Below, piece after piece: positions 9,440 through 19,781 of a DNA stretch of 64,000 nt. A program made the position numbers and the translations under genes. The number at the start of each line of letters is the position of its first letter. Positions within the stretch are counted from its first letter, which is position 1. This DNA comes from Legionella sp. (GTDB taxonomy: Bacteria; Pseudomonadota; Gammaproteobacteria; Legionellales; Legionellaceae), in contig JAUXWR010000365.1 of the NCBI GenBank assembly GCA_030680075.1, positions 62,001-126,000 on the forward strand, written 5' to 3'. The notes beneath the pieces were generated by a model. It had not been told where the DNA came from, searched no databases, and saw nothing but the letters and a program-made list of their open reading frames with translations.

Positions 9440-10108
9440 ATGAGAAGACATGAGCTTCATCCCCGCACAGCAGTGATCAATAAAGTACAAAAAAATCAGT
9501 CAAAAAAAGCCCGCAATGAGGCGCTTCAGTGGTTAGCGACTACTTTCCCGCAAATTTTTGACACGACATTATGTATACATCCCCTGAAGTTAGGCATCAT
9601 GGAGGATATATTGCTTCATGCTGAAAAAGCAGGTGAGCTTGGAATTTCGCGCAGCAAATTACGCGAAGCAATAGTAGTATTTACTCGTCGAATTGATTAT
9701 TTAACCTGCTTAAAGGCACGTGAAATGCGGGTGGATTTAGAGGGTAATCCCGTTGCTGCTGTAACAGAGGAAGAGGCCGAAGCTGCCGCGATTAAAATTA
9801 AAAAGCGGGTAGAAAAAAGTGCGCGCAATGCACGCCGCCTTCTTAATGCCAAGACGCCAACCCATTATGGTGTTAAGCCTTCAGCTTCAAAACAAACCAC
9901 TTCTTCAGCTTCTTTTGCCAACAATGAATTTAATCCTCATTACGTAGAGCGCCCACCAATGTTCAGCGCGCAAAATGCCCCTGCTCAACCGGCAAAGTCT
10001 GCGGTAATTGTAAAACATAAAACCTCTCGACAATATGACCCGGAAGCAGTAGCCCGATTAAAAGAAAAGCTCGGTTTATCAAGAAAAAATGGAATTACTA
10101 ACGAATAA
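9440..10108 (+). CDS. ProQ/FinO-domain RNA chaperone
   Basis: A 222-residue protein with a ProQ/FinO domain at about residues 20-130: NEALQWLATTFPQIFD, CIHPLKLGIMEDIL, SRSKLREAIVVFTRRIDYL and LKAREMRVDLEGNP are family signatures. The C-terminal half is low-complexity, basic and probably disordered. Such proteins bind structured small RNAs and mRNA ends; in Legionella the relative RocC works with the sRNA RocR to repress competence. Whether this is the RocC orthologue cannot be told. AAGG lies seven bases before the ATG. A long inverted repeat follows the gene. Confidence 0.88.
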   Translation: MRRHELHPRTAVINKVQKNQSKKARNEALQWLATTFPQIFDTTLCIHPLKLGIMEDILLHAEKAGELGISRSKLREAIVVFTRRIDYLTCLKAREMRVDLEGNPVAAVTEEEAEAAAIKIKKRVEKSARNARRLLNAKTPTHYGVKPSASKQTTSSASFANNEFNPHYVERPPMFSAQNAPAQPAKSAVIVKHKTSRQYDPEAVARLKEKLGLSRKNGITNE

Positions 10109-10145
10109 AAATTTGGAACTTTGCAGCTTGATGGCATTTTTACCG

Positions 10146-10249
10146 AGCCGCGACCGTCAGGGAGTGTTCACAGGACTGGCTGTTTTAGTGTATTTTTCAA
10201 CACGCATTGTCGTTTAATGCTCCGTGAACGCTCTCTAACGGTCGCGGCT
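10146..10249. repeat. Long imperfect inverted repeat between proQ-like gene and pyk
   Basis: Arms of 26 bases at 10146-10171 and 10224-10249 match except for three positions, with about 52 bases between. The arms begin AGCCGCGACCGT. It lies between converging genes, so it could act as a bidirectional transcription end, but no T-run follows the stem. The right arm overlaps the last codons and stop of pyk. The symmetry suggests a small non-autonomous repeat (MITE-like); copy number elsewhere cannot be judged. Confidence 0.85.
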
Positions 10250-11686
10250 TGGTGCGGTATTACTTACCCGAATTATTTCCATGCAATTGGTACCACCCGC
10301 TTGTCCAATGATGTGCCCGCGCGTTAAAAGGACAAAGGTATCTGTTTGTATTAATCCAAGTTTTGTCAGGTGTTTAATGACTTGTTGATTAACCTTATCG
10401 GATGAGAGGGTATGGTAGTCAAAGAAGATGGGAAAGACATTATTCACCAGACTTAATTTATTTACCGTTCTCGCATTGGCGCTCACCGCATAAATCGGAA
10501 CTTTACTTTGCTGGCGTGACATCCATATTGCACTTGCACCAGATTCTGTTAAGGCAATAATAGCCTGAATAGGGAAATGATTGGCTGCATGCATGGTGGC
10601 CATGGCGATTGCTTGATCCGCGCGGTGATAATGGCAAATATCATCGGTTGTGGTGTAAAGAAAAGAGGCGTGTTTTTCAGCACTGAGACAAATCTTGTCA
10701 ACCATGGTAATGACTTTCACCGGAAACAGCCCAGTGGCCGTTTCGGCAGAAAGCATCACCGCATCTGTGCCATCGAGAATGGCGTTAGCCACATCGGACA
10801 CTTCAGCGCGCGTTGGCTGTGGCTGGTAAATCATGGATTCCATCATCTGGGTGGCTGTAATGACCACTTTATCCAGTCGCCGGCTTTGCTCAATAATTCT
10901 CTTTTGGATGGCAGGAACTTCAGCAGCGCCTATTTCCACACCCAAATCGCCACGAGCGACCATGACAGCATCAGTGGCGTTAATTATTTCGGCAAGGTGT
11001 TGCAAGGCTTCAGTGCGCTCAATTTTTGCAATAATGGGCATGTCTTTAGCACCCATAGAACTTAGTAAAGCGCGAGCCTCGGTTATATCCTCGGCATCTT
11101 TAACGAAAGAGAGGGTTATATAATCAGCCCCGATAGATACAGCTGTTTGCATATCTTTTTTATCTTTAAGCGTCAGCGCTCGCGCGGCAAGTCCGCCGCC
11201 TTTTCGATTTAAGCCTTTATTGTTTTCAAGAAGCCCGCCCTCGGTCACTATGCAATGAATGAGTGGCGGCTCTACGTGAGTAACTTGTAATTCTATTAGG
11301 CCATCGTTTAACAATAAAATATCCCCAGCGCTGACTTCAAAACATAAGTCGGTATAGGCAACACTGACAAATGTCTCATCGCCTGGTTCTTTACTGCCGC
11401 AATCAAGAATAAACGGTTGATTAGGTTGTAAGGTAATTTTATTGGATTTGAAACGACCTATGCGTAATTTGGGCCCCTGTAAATCAGCCATGATGGCAAG
11501 CGGGCGATTTAGTTCTTTGGCAATAGTTCTCGCGAGGTTTATCGTTGCAAGAACGGTTTCATCAGCATGAGAAAAATTAACGCGCAACACATCAACACCT
11601 GCGCTAAGGATGGCTCGCAACGTGTCAGGCTTGCTGCAAGCAGGCCCAAGCGTTGCGATAATTTTAGTGCGACGCTTGGGCGGCAT
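10235..11686 (-). CDS. pyk: Pyruvate kinase
   Basis: Last step of glycolysis: phosphoenolpyruvate plus ADP to pyruvate plus ATP. 483 residues. Seen: [12 protein letters not shown] at the N-terminus, [13 protein letters not shown], the active-site signature [21 protein letters not shown] and [10 protein letters not shown], and a C-terminal domain with [13 protein letters not shown]. It overlaps the end of pgk by 23 bp, so translation is probably coupled. After MEIIRVSN the last residues (TAPSRDR) and the stop lie at or inside a repeat arm, so the natural C-terminus seems to have been replaced. Confidence 0.95.
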   Translation of the reverse strand: MPPKRRTKIIATLGPACSKPDTLRAILSAGVDVLRVNFSHADETVLATINLARTIAKELNRPLAIMADLQGPKLRIGRFKSNKITLQPNQPFILDCGSKEPGDETFVSVAYTDLCFEVSAGDILLLNDGLIELQVTHVEPPLIHCIVTEGGLLENNKGLNRKGGGLAARALTLKDKKDMQTAVSIGADYITLSFVKDAEDITEARALLSSMGAKDMPIIAKIERTEALQHLAEIINATDAVMVARGDLGVEIGAAEVPAIQKRIIEQSRRLDKVVITATQMMESMIYQPQPTRAEVSDVANAILDGTDAVMLSAETATGLFPVKVITMVDKICLSAEKHASFLYTTTDDICHYHRADQAIAMATMHAANHFPIQAIIALTESGASAIWMSRQQSKVPIYAVSANARTVNKLSLVNNVFPIFFDYHTLSSDKVNQQVIKHLTKLGLIQTDTFVLLTRGHIIGQAGGTNCMEIIRVSNTAPSRDR

Positions 11687-12857
11687 CTGCGCGCTCTTTT
11701 AAAATAGCCACAGCAGGGAGTATTTTCCCTTCCAGGTACTCAAGAAATGCGCCTCCTCCTGTAGAAATATAGGAAATCTGCTCGGTAAGATCATATTGAT
11801 CAATGGCTGCAAGCGTATCGCCTCCTCCAGCAATTGAAAAGGCATCACTCTCGGCAATAGCAATCGCTAATGCTCTTGTGCCGTAAGAAAATTGGGGAAA
11901 CTCAAAGACGCCCACGGGTCCATTCCAGATAATGGTTTTAGCAAGATCAATAATTTCCAGATAGCGATGAATGGTATCTGGCCCCACATCCATAATCATG
12001 TCATCGCTGGCCACATTACCAAGCGATTTGTTAAAGGCTGGGCAACTGTCACTAAAAGATTTCCCCACAACAACATCAGAGGGAAGAAGCATTAGGCAGC
12101 CTTTCTCTGCAGCCAATTCTAAAATAGCGCGTGCTTCATCCAGTAAATTATCTTCACAAAGCGAGACGCCAATTTCAAAACCTTGAGCTTTTAAAAATGT
12201 ATTGGCAATGCCGCCTGCCGGAATCAAGTAATCAACCATACCCACTAATTGCTTAAGCAGTGATAGCTTTCCTGATACTTTGGCGCCTCCTACAATAGCC
12301 ACGATCGGTTTTACCGGTTCCTTTAAGACGCGTTGCAAGGTCTCTAATTCGCTAACAAGAAGCGGGCCTGCGGCAGAAACGGGGGCGTATTTTGCGACAC
12401 CATATGTTGATGCTTGTGCACGATGTGCGGTACCAAAGGCATCCATGATGAAAATATCGCATAAAGCGGCAAGCTTTTTAGCGAGAATCTCATCATTTGC
12501 TTTTTCACCAATATTAAAACGCACATTTTCACAAATAACCAATTCACCGGGCTTAATATCAAGACCATCCAGGTATTCATTGACAAAACGAACGGGGTAA
12601 TTGAGATTTAATGCCAGGTAATCAGCAACCGGTTGCAAGGAAAAGCGTCTTTCGAATCTTCCTTCCTCAGGCCTGCCCAAATGGGATAAAACCATCACGG
12701 CAGCGCCTTCATCGAGCGCTTTTTTTAATGTTGGTAATGCCGCTCGCAAGCGTTGATCGCTGGTAATTATTCCATCTTTAACAGGAACGTTTAAATCTTC
12801 GCGAATCAGAACCCGTTTATCACGGAGATTCAGATCGCTCATTTTAATTAAATTCAT
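11664..12857 (-). CDS. pgk: Phosphoglycerate kinase
   Basis: Interconverts 1,3-bisphosphoglycerate/ADP and 3-phosphoglycerate/ATP. 397 residues, normal length. Seen: the N-terminal substrate signature [14 protein letters not shown], the basic-patch motif [21 protein letters not shown] and the nucleotide-binding C-terminal stretch GGGDTLAA and [19 protein letters not shown] seven bases before the ATG supports this start (MNLIKMSDL). It lies 101 bp after gap with a hairpin between them, and overlaps pyk by 23 bp. Confidence 0.96.
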   Translation of the reverse strand: MNLIKMSDLNLRDKRVLIREDLNVPVKDGIITSDQRLRAALPTLKKALDEGAAVMVLSHLGRPEEGRFERRFSLQPVADYLALNLNYPVRFVNEYLDGLDIKPGELVICENVRFNIGEKANDEILAKKLAALCDIFIMDAFGTAHRAQASTYGVAKYAPVSAAGPLLVSELETLQRVLKEPVKPIVAIVGGAKVSGKLSLLKQLVGMVDYLIPAGGIANTFLKAQGFEIGVSLCEDNLLDEARAILELAAEKGCLMLLPSDVVVGKSFSDSCPAFNKSLGNVASDDMIMDVGPDTIHRYLEIIDLAKTIIWNGPVGVFEFPQFSYGTRALAIAIAESDAFSIAGGGDTLAAIDQYDLTEQISYISTGGGAFLEYLEGKILPAVAILKERADAAQASH

Positions 12858-12927
12858 GACTATACCTCTCGGAAATGAAGGTACCGGACTTCAGCAAAAT
12901 GGATTTTGCCATAGGCTTTTGAAAAAG

Positions 12928-12954
12928 GCGAGGAATAGCCACGGCTATTCCCGC
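12928..12954 (-). terminator. Intercistronic hairpin between gap and pgk
   Basis: On the minus strand a stem built on GGAATAGCC/GGCTATTCC is extended by GCG/CGC around one bulged base, then followed by CGCCTTTTTC. It lies just after the gap stop codon and before pgk. The short T-run suggests a partial terminator or an RNA-processing site that could set gap and pgk levels apart. The loop is very small. Confidence 0.5.
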
Positions 12955-12958
12955 ATTC

Positions 12959-13951
12959 TTATCGGTTCATCATGCAGCGTGCTGTATCCAGCATACGATT
13001 TGAGAAACCCCATTCGTTATCATACCAGGCAACAACCTTCACCAGATTTCCCAGTACTTTGGTCTGCGTGGTATCGAAAATCGCTGACGCGGGATAATGA
13101 TTGAAATCACAAGATACCAAAGGCTCATCGCTAATATGCAGAATATCGCTTTTGGCATGCCGTACAATATCATTCACTTCAGAAACAGTGGTCTCACGTT
13201 TTGCCGTAAAGGTCAGGTCAATAACGGATACATTAAGCGTTGGAACTCGCATGGCAAATCCATCGAGTTTTCCTGCAAGCTCTGGTATAACCAAACCAAG
13301 TGCTGAGGCCGCCCCCGTTTTAGTCGGGATGATTGATTGGGTGGCTGAGCGCGCGCGGCGTAAATCATCATGACTGCCATCAAGGAGCATTTGATCTTTG
13401 GTGTAGGCATGAACGGTATTAAGTAAACCAAATTCCACACCTAATGCGTCATTCAGTGGCTTAACAACAGGTGCCAGACAATTTGTCGTGCATGATGCAT
13501 TGGACACAATAATGTCACTGGCTTTTAATGTCTGCTCATTAACGCCGTATACGATGGTCGCGTCGGCATTTTTACCAGGTGCTGATATTAATACTTTTTT
13601 AGCGCCTGCTGCGATATGCAACATTGCTTTATCGCGATTGGTAAAATGACCGGTGCATTCAAATACAATATCAATATTCAATGCTTTCCAGGGCAAAGCG
13701 GTAGGATCGCGCTCTTTAATCACTTTGATAGCGTGCCCATCAATTACTAAATTATCCCCATCTACCGTGACACTGCTGGCAAAGCGACCGTGGGTAGAAT
13801 CAAAACGGGTAAGATGAGCCGTTGTTTCAATGCCAGATAAATCATTGATGGCAACGACATCAAACTCCTCTTCAAGCCCATATTCATAAATGGCGCGTAA
13901 AATACAACGCCCAATGCGCCCATACCCGTTTATTGCGACTCGTATAGTCAT
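12959..13951 (-). CDS. gap: Glyceraldehyde-3-phosphate dehydrogenase
   Basis: NAD-dependent oxidation of glyceraldehyde 3-phosphate to 1,3-bisphosphoglycerate. 330 residues. Seen: the Rossmann start [21 protein letters not shown] after the second strand (fits NAD preference), and the active site [12 protein letters not shown] with its cysteine near residue 153. It begins one base after the tkt stop, so translation follows tkt. No insertion or loss is visible. Confidence 0.96.
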   Translation of the reverse strand: MTIRVAINGYGRIGRCILRAIYEYGLEEEFDVVAINDLSGIETTAHLTRFDSTHGRFASSVTVDGDNLVIDGHAIKVIKERDPTALPWKALNIDIVFECTGHFTNRDKAMLHIAAGAKKVLISAPGKNADATIVYGVNEQTLKASDIIVSNASCTTNCLAPVVKPLNDALGVEFGLLNTVHAYTKDQMLLDGSHDDLRRARSATQSIIPTKTGAASALGLVIPELAGKLDGFAMRVPTLNVSVIDLTFTAKRETTVSEVNDIVRHAKSDILHISDEPLVSCDFNHYPASAIFDTTQTKVLGNLVKVVAWYDNEWGFSNRMLDTARCMMNR

Positions 13952-13952
13952 A

Positions 13953-15965
13953 CTACTTCTCCAAATTACATTGGCTCGATAATTGTGTTACAGCCGTTAT
14001 TAAATGTTCTACTGTTATTCCTAAATAGTCATAAGCCTCTCTTGCCGGAGCCGAAACTCCAAAGCGATCCAGGCCAATTACTGCCCCATCCAATCCTACA
14101 AAACGATACCAATAATTGCTGGCAGCGGCCTCAATGGCAACGCGCCGGCGGATAGCATTTGGTAGGACTTTTTCTTGATATGCTGCATCTTGTAAAAGAA
14201 AACGCTCGCAACAAGGCATTGAAACCACTCTGATTTGCTGGCCTGCCTCATTAAGTTGTTTTGCCGCCGTCAATGCTAATTGTACTTCAGAACCGGTTGC
14301 TAAAAGAATAGTATCAGGAACTCCTTCACAATCACTGATAATATAGCCGCCGCGACTTATCAGCTCTTGGGCATTTTCTCCATGATTTAACGCGGGTAAA
14401 CTTTGGCGCGATAACAATAGAGAAGAAGGCCCCGTGTGATGCATAAGCGCCTGTTGCCAGGCCACAGCCGTTTCAACCAGATCCGCAGGGCGCCACACTT
14501 GCATATTGGGTGTCGCACGTAGCATGGTTGCATGCTCCACGGGTTGGTGGGTTGGGCCATCCTCGCCAAGACCGATAGAGTCATGAGTGAAGACATAAAT
14601 GACGCGCTGCTTCATAATAGCGCTTAAGCGAATGGCATTACGGGCATAATCAGCAAATACCAGGAAGGTTCCGCCATAAGGAATAAATCCCCCGTGTAAT
14701 GCGATACCATTCATAATTGCTGCCATGCCAAACTCGCGCACACCATAGAAAAGATAGTTACCAGAAAAATCTTCAGCGGTAATGGCTTTTGTGCCAGACC
14801 AGTCTGTATTATTAGAACCGGTCAGATCAGCCGATCCGCCTAACATTTCTGGCAATAGTTTAGCAAATTGCTCAATACAAAGTTGTGAGCTTTTACGTGA
14901 AGCTAATGATTGGTTATGCAGGCGGCATTTTTCAATAAATGCATCGGACAGATTATCCCATTGATCCGGTAAATCCCCATTAATGCGACGCAAGAACTCA
15001 TGATATACCGCTTGATGTTGTTGTTGATAAGTATGGCATGTAGCAAGCCAGAGGTTTTCATCGTGCTTGCCTTGCTCGACATGATTCCAGGCGGCATAAA
15101 TATTATCGGGAATGAAAAAAGGCTTGTGCGGCCAATTTAATTTTTCACGAACCTGGGCTATACCGCTGACACCTAATGGCGCGCCATGAGATTTCTCGCT
15201 GCCGGCAACGGGGGAGGCAAATCCAATGATGGTCTTACAAATGATTAATGTGGGTTTATCAGGCTCGGCGCGCGCTTTTTTAATGGCGGCTTCAATCGCT
15301 GCTTTATCATGGCCATCTATTTGGCCGATGACTTGCCAATTATAAGCGTTGAAACGCGCGGCGGTATCATCTCTAAACCATGAATCAACTTCACCATCTA
15401 TCGAAATACCGTTGTCATCGTAAAAAACAATCAGTTTACCGAGACCCAAAGTACCCGCGAGCGAGCAAACTTCATGGGATAAACCTTCCATGAGACAGCC
15501 ATCACCGACAAATGCGTAGGTGAAATGATTAACCAACTCTAACGCTGGTCGATTAAATTCGCCTGCCAGTAATTTTTCGGCAATTGCCATTCCGACTGCA
15601 TTGCCCAAGCCTTGCGCAAGGGGGCCTGTTGTTGTTTCGACACCTGGTGTATCGGCATATTCAGGGTGGCCTGGTGTTTTGGAATGGAGTTGACGAAAGT
15701 GTTTTAGTTCATCGATATCTAATTTATAGCCGGTTAAATGTAATAATGAATAAAGCAGCATGGAGCCATGGCCGTTAGAGAGTACAAAACGGTCACGATC
15801 AAACCAATGAGGGTTGAGTGGATTATGTTTCATGAATTTTTGCCACAGTACTGTCGCAATATCAGCCATACCTAATGGCATACCGGGGTGGCCTGATTGA
15901 GCGCACTCTACAGCGTCTATGCTCAATACACGAATGGCGTTTGCTAATTCGTCAGAATAATTCAT
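13953..15965 (-). CDS. tkt: Transketolase
   Basis: Thiamine-diphosphate enzyme transferring two-carbon ketol units in the pentose phosphate pathway. 670 residues. Seen: [43 protein letters not shown], the ThDP/Mg motif GDGCLMEG, the pyrimidine-domain TGSNNTDW and [18 protein letters not shown], and a C-terminal domain with [17 protein letters not shown] precedes the ATG. It is first in the tkt-gap-pgk-pyk run, the gene order known in Legionella. Confidence 0.96.
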   Translation of the reverse strand: MNYSDELANAIRVLSIDAVECAQSGHPGMPLGMADIATVLWQKFMKHNPLNPHWFDRDRFVLSNGHGSMLLYSLLHLTGYKLDIDELKHFRQLHSKTPGHPEYADTPGVETTTGPLAQGLGNAVGMAIAEKLLAGEFNRPALELVNHFTYAFVGDGCLMEGLSHEVCSLAGTLGLGKLIVFYDDNGISIDGEVDSWFRDDTAARFNAYNWQVIGQIDGHDKAAIEAAIKKARAEPDKPTLIICKTIIGFASPVAGSEKSHGAPLGVSGIAQVREKLNWPHKPFFIPDNIYAAWNHVEQGKHDENLWLATCHTYQQQHQAVYHEFLRRINGDLPDQWDNLSDAFIEKCRLHNQSLASRKSSQLCIEQFAKLLPEMLGGSADLTGSNNTDWSGTKAITAEDFSGNYLFYGVREFGMAAIMNGIALHGGFIPYGGTFLVFADYARNAIRLSAIMKQRVIYVFTHDSIGLGEDGPTHQPVEHATMLRATPNMQVWRPADLVETAVAWQQALMHHTGPSSLLLSRQSLPALNHGENAQELISRGGYIISDCEGVPDTILLATGSEVQLALTAAKQLNEAGQQIRVVSMPCCERFLLQDAAYQEKVLPNAIRRRVAIEAAASNYWYRFVGLDGAVIGLDRFGVSAPAREAYDYLGITVEHLITAVTQLSSQCNLEK

Positions 15966-16063
15966 GCTCTCTCTTTCTGCTATATCATCAGGGACGGTAT
16001 TGTCGCTCAGATGTGTTTATTCAGCAAGTTGGCTATGCACGGAATGTATCAATGTTGCACAAA

Positions 16064-16091
16064 TTGTAAGCATTGGCTGATTTTTTATGAT
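16064..16091 (+). promoter_or_regulatory. Possible sigma-70 promoter for the orphan membrane-protein gene
   Basis: TTGTAA (16064-16069), a 16-base spacer and TATGAT (16086-16091). Transcription would start near 16098, giving a leader of about 75 bases before the short upstream reading frame. It is the best match in the divergent gap upstream of tkt. Confidence 0.45.
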
Positions 16092-16172
16092 AGAATCCGC
16101 ATTTATTTTACCGTGTGTTTATTTTTTGAGACTATTGGGCGTCTTAAATTAAATTGCAGGAGCAATTTAGTC

Positions 16173-16220
16173 ATGTTAGTTAGCACTAATAATTTCTTAA
16201 TTAAATTTGGGATTGTATGA
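16173..16220 (+). CDS. 15-residue leader peptide coupled to the membrane-protein gene
   Basis: ATG with a strong AGGAG ten bases upstream opens a 15-codon frame (MLVSTNNFLIKFGIV). Its TGA overlaps the ATG of the next gene as ATGA. The downstream ATG has no good ribosome site of its own, so its translation probably depends on ribosomes ending this leader. The alternative is that the downstream protein starts elsewhere. The peptide shows no known function. Confidence 0.5.
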   Translation: MLVSTNNFLIKFGIV

Positions 16221-17602
16221 TAGCAGTAATGCAGCGACTACAGTCAGTAGGTCTTACTCCTCCTTTACTGAGTAAAGAGTCCCCTCATTGGACATTTAAC
16301 GCAGCAAAGGTTCGCAAAGATCTTATTGAATCATTGGTGAGCCAACACGCTGTACTGACATTTGAGTACAGGGTGCTTTGTACGCATTTGATGCATAATT
16401 TGCAAAGACGCAGTTGCTCGTCAGAAGAAATAACCCAACAGTTAATCGCTTTGCTGATGAGTGCAGAATTGCTAGGTCATATGTCCAAATATTATCTGGC
16501 CGTTCCCCGCGAAGTAGTCGTTTTTCAAAATGAACAGGAAGCGTTGCGCAAGCAATTAATTGCGCGCGGTTTTTATTTTGATAGCTTAACTGACTATGGA
16601 AAAAAACCCGATAAAATAACGCAATTCGTTCGTCAGAACACCGCTCAAAGTAATTGGTATCGCCTTTTTTTAATAAGAAGCAAACGTTTGCTTAATGCGA
16701 TTACCCCTTTAGTAAAAAATGCGGAGCATTTCACGCGTTTTGTCGCTTTTGTCGATAAATACGGTAACCCGTTTTTAGCCTATCTTTCCTGGGTCTTTTA
16801 CCTTCCTCGCCTGCTTACTAATCTTTTTTTATTGGCAAAACATCTTATACCAGGCTTCTGGATGGATGAGAAAGAACGAGAGCTGGGCTTTTTTCGCCGT
16901 TTACAGGTGCAGTTGCAACGGCGCTGGTTTGAAATTGGCAACGATTCAGTATGGATGATTGCGGGTATCCTTGGTTGCTTTGTCTGGCTTGGTCCTTTAG
17001 CGCCAATCGGAACTTATATTAATATAGTGCTGTATGGGTATGATGTATTTTTGGCTGGTTTGCGAGCAGGTATTGAACTTTATCGGTTGAAAAAATTAGC
17101 AAATCACTATGAAGAAATAGCGTGCAACGCTTCCAATAATGAATTGGGTGATATCCGGCATTACCAGAAATATCTTCACGAGCGCATAGCTTTTGAGCAA
17201 AAAAGATTATTGCTTAGCACAGCGACTGCGTTGACTTTAACGGTTGCCATTATCATTTGTGCTCCTATTGTCGCCTTTAATCCCTGGATTTCATTGGTGG
17301 GTGCTATTTTATTACTGGCTATTACAATTATCAGTTTTTGCTTGACCCAATTATTAGAAAAATACCGGCCCGCGAGCAGTCTTAAGGATATGGCTGAACT
17401 GGACAAATTCTACTGCCCGGATGTGGCTGAAGTGGATGACCCCTCTGATAAGATAGTCTCTTCACCAAAAAAAGAACCGTCGGTATTTTCATCGTCACAT
17501 ACGCTCTTTAAATCGTCTCTCAGAAGGTCACGATCCATGAATGATTTGGATATAATCAACAATCAGGAAGAGAATTCCGGTGAATTGATTCCTCTCTTCT
17601 AA
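16217..17602 (+). CDS. Orphan membrane protein, effector-like
   Basis: 461 residues, family not recognised. The N-terminal half is soluble and basic. Hydrophobic segments lie near 190-215, 250-290 (VWMIAGILGCFVWLGPLAP) and as a close pair near 335-380 (ATALTLTVAIIICAPIVAF, SLVGAILLLAITIISFCL). The C-terminal tail is hydrophilic with serine/arginine stretches (SSLRRSRSMNDLD) and ends in an acidic patch. No catalytic motif was seen. Paired hairpin membrane segments with cytosolic ends are common in Legionella membrane effectors, but an ordinary inner-membrane protein is equally possible. It is flanked by tkt (divergent) and prlC (same strand, 90 bp on). Confidence 0.6.
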   Translation: MIAVMQRLQSVGLTPPLLSKESPHWTFNAAKVRKDLIESLVSQHAVLTFEYRVLCTHLMHNLQRRSCSSEEITQQLIALLMSAELLGHMSKYYLAVPREVVVFQNEQEALRKQLIARGFYFDSLTDYGKKPDKITQFVRQNTAQSNWYRLFLIRSKRLLNAITPLVKNAEHFTRFVAFVDKYGNPFLAYLSWVFYLPRLLTNLFLLAKHLIPGFWMDEKERELGFFRRLQVQLQRRWFEIGNDSVWMIAGILGCFVWLGPLAPIGTYINIVLYGYDVFLAGLRAGIELYRLKKLANHYEEIACNASNNELGDIRHYQKYLHERIAFEQKRLLLSTATALTLTVAIIICAPIVAFNPWISLVGAILLLAITIISFCLTQLLEKYRPASSLKDMAELDKFYCPDVAEVDDPSDKIVSSPKKEPSVFSSSHTLFKSSLRRSRSMNDLDIINNQEENSGELIPLF

Positions 17603-17692
17603 GACAGGGTGGATTTACTATCCAATTGCGGCATGCGTAGAGGCTCCCTCTATTCAATGGTATGATAGGGATTTGCCCCTTATGAGGTTTTT

Positions 17693-19705
17693 ATGTCAGT
17701 CGCGTCTTTACCCCAATTTAGCAAACTTGAATTAAATTCATATGTCGAGCGTCTGGATAATTTATTAAGCGATAATTTAGCGCGTATTGATAGGCTTCTC
17801 ACGCAATCGCAATTTAGCTGGGATAACTTGATGTATCCCCTGGAGGACATGGATGATGCCATTGAACGCTTTTGGTCGCCCATGTCGCATTTGCACGCCG
17901 TGGTAAATTCCAAAGCATTACGCGAATGTTATCAGGCCTGTTTGCCGAAGTTATCCGCTTATGAGGCTGCTATTGGCCATAATCAGGCTTTGTATGATGC
18001 CATTAATTCGTTGGACACCACACAATTAAATTCTGTTCAGCAAAAAATAGTGGCTGACGCACTACAAGATTTTGAGTTATCAGGTGTGGCTTTATCGGAA
18101 GAGAAAAAACACCGTTTTGAAGCGATTCAAACAAGACTTTCAGATCTCTCCAATCAATTTGAGAATAATATTCTTGATGCAGGGCAGGCCTTTAGTCTGC
18201 ACCTAGTTGATGAAGAGAAATTAAGCGGCTTGCCCGAGCATGCCTTAACAACCGCCAGGGAATTAGCGAAAGAAAAGGACTTGCCAGGGTGGGTTTTAAA
18301 TCTTGAGTTTCCGTGCTATCTCGCGGTGGTGACTTACGCTGATGACAGGGCGCTCCGGGAGACATTTTATGAGGCTTATGTTACCCGTGCATCAGACCAG
18401 GGTCCTCACGCCGGGCAATATGACAACACGGCTATTATTAATGAAATGCTAAGTCTTCGTCATGAAAAAGCACAGTTGCTGGGTTTTGCCAATTACGCTG
18501 AATTATCAATAGCCACAAAAATGGCTGATTCTACCAGCCAAGTAATTGATTTCCTGACCGATTTATCCCATCGTGGCCTTGGGCAGGCTCAGGCAGATAT
18601 TAACAATTTACGCGAATTTGCGGCGTCACAATACGGTTTGAATAGCCTTGAGCCTTGGGATATTGCCTATCTTTCAGAAAAAATGCGTCAGCAACATTAT
18701 TCTATTTCGCAAGAAGATTTACGTCCTTTCTTTCCTCAGGATAAGGTAATGAGCGGCTTATTTACGATTATTGAGCGCTTGTACGGTATTAAGCTTGAAA
18801 TCGTCAATGATGTGGACATTTGGCACCCTGATGTCCTTTGCTATCGTTTGATAGACGAGAAGCAACAGGTACGCGGGTTTGTTTATATAGATTTATTTGC
18901 CCGCCAAAACAAACGGGGGGGTGCGTGGATGGATTCTTGCCAAAGCCGCAGGCGCTTGTCTGATACCAGTGTTCAGTTACCGGTGGCCACTTTAACCTGT
19001 AATTTTGCAAAACCTGCTCTTAATAAAATGGCTGTTTTATCTCATGATGAAGTTTTAACCTTGTTTCATGAATTTGGCCATTGCCTGCATCACTTATTAA
19101 CACGCGTAGATTATTTGAGTGCATCCGGCATTAATGGCGTTGAATGGGATGCGGTAGAGTTGCCAAGCCAGATTTTTGAAAATTGGTGTTGGGAGGAGAG
19201 TGCTTTACAATTATTGACCTCGCATGTGGAGACAGGTCAGGCGTTACCGCAGGATTTATATGAAAAGCTCTTGGCCTCAAAGAATTTCCAATCAGCAATG
19301 GCTATGATGCGTCAATTGGAGTTTTCTTTATTTGATTTTCGTGTTCATCAGGAATTTAATGCCGATAATCCAAATCTGGTGACCAACATCTTAAACGACG
19401 TACGCCGTGAGACAAGTGTGGTGCCAAAAACTCCTTATAATCGTTTTCAGAACAGTTTTTCTCATATTTTTGCAGGTGGCTATGGGGCAGGTTATTACAG
19501 TTATAAATGGGCTGAAGTATTATCCAGTGATGCCTATGCTCGTTTTGAAGACGAAGGGATTTTTAACCCCCAAACCGGACGTGATTTTTTAAGATGTGTT
19601 CTCGAAGTGGGTGGGGGCAAGAAAGCCGCGGATGCTTTTGTTGCCTTTCGCAGTCGTCCTGCCTGTGTTGATGCATTATTGCGGCATAACGGTATTGGTA
19701 AATAG
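17693..19705 (+). CDS. prlC: Oligopeptidase A, M3 family
   Basis: Cytoplasmic zinc metallopeptidase that degrades short peptides, including cleaved signal peptides. 670 residues. The thermolysin-like site is HEFGH, with His459, Glu460 and His463, in LFHEFGHCLHHLL; the third ligand region follows in WDAVELPSQIFENWCWE. The C-terminal GGYGAGYYSYKWAEVLSSDAY is family-typical. It ends 26 bp before the sigma-54 site of the flagellar locus and does not look functionally tied to it. Confidence 0.94.
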   Translation: MSVASLPQFSKLELNSYVERLDNLLSDNLARIDRLLTQSQFSWDNLMYPLEDMDDAIERFWSPMSHLHAVVNSKALRECYQACLPKLSAYEAAIGHNQALYDAINSLDTTQLNSVQQKIVADALQDFELSGVALSEEKKHRFEAIQTRLSDLSNQFENNILDAGQAFSLHLVDEEKLSGLPEHALTTARELAKEKDLPGWVLNLEFPCYLAVVTYADDRALRETFYEAYVTRASDQGPHAGQYDNTAIINEMLSLRHEKAQLLGFANYAELSIATKMADSTSQVIDFLTDLSHRGLGQAQADINNLREFAASQYGLNSLEPWDIAYLSEKMRQQHYSISQEDLRPFFPQDKVMSGLFTIIERLYGIKLEIVNDVDIWHPDVLCYRLIDEKQQVRGFVYIDLFARQNKRGGAWMDSCQSRRRLSDTSVQLPVATLTCNFAKPALNKMAVLSHDEVLTLFHEFGHCLHHLLTRVDYLSASGINGVEWDAVELPSQIFENWCWEESALQLLTSHVETGQALPQDLYEKLLASKNFQSAMAMMRQLEFSLFDFRVHQEFNADNPNLVTNILNDVRRETSVVPKTPYNRFQNSFSHIFAGGYGAGYYSYKWAEVLSSDAYARFEDEGIFNPQTGRDFLRCVLEVGGGKKAADAFVAFRSRPACVDALLRHNGIGK

Positions 19706-19730
19706 GTAAGTTATTGTCTTGGGCTAATTT

Positions 19731-19746
19731 TGGCATGTAAATTGCT
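19731..19746 (+). promoter_or_regulatory. Sigma-54 promoter upstream of fliK
   Basis: TGGCATGTAAATTGCT keeps the invariant GG and GC twelve bases apart, as in the consensus TGGCACG-N4-TTGCW. It lies 35 bp before fliK, giving a short leader. This marks the left edge of the flagellar locus. Confidence 0.8.
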
Positions 19747-19781
19747 GGTTTCATGGTCTTATCACGGATTAGGCCAAGACG

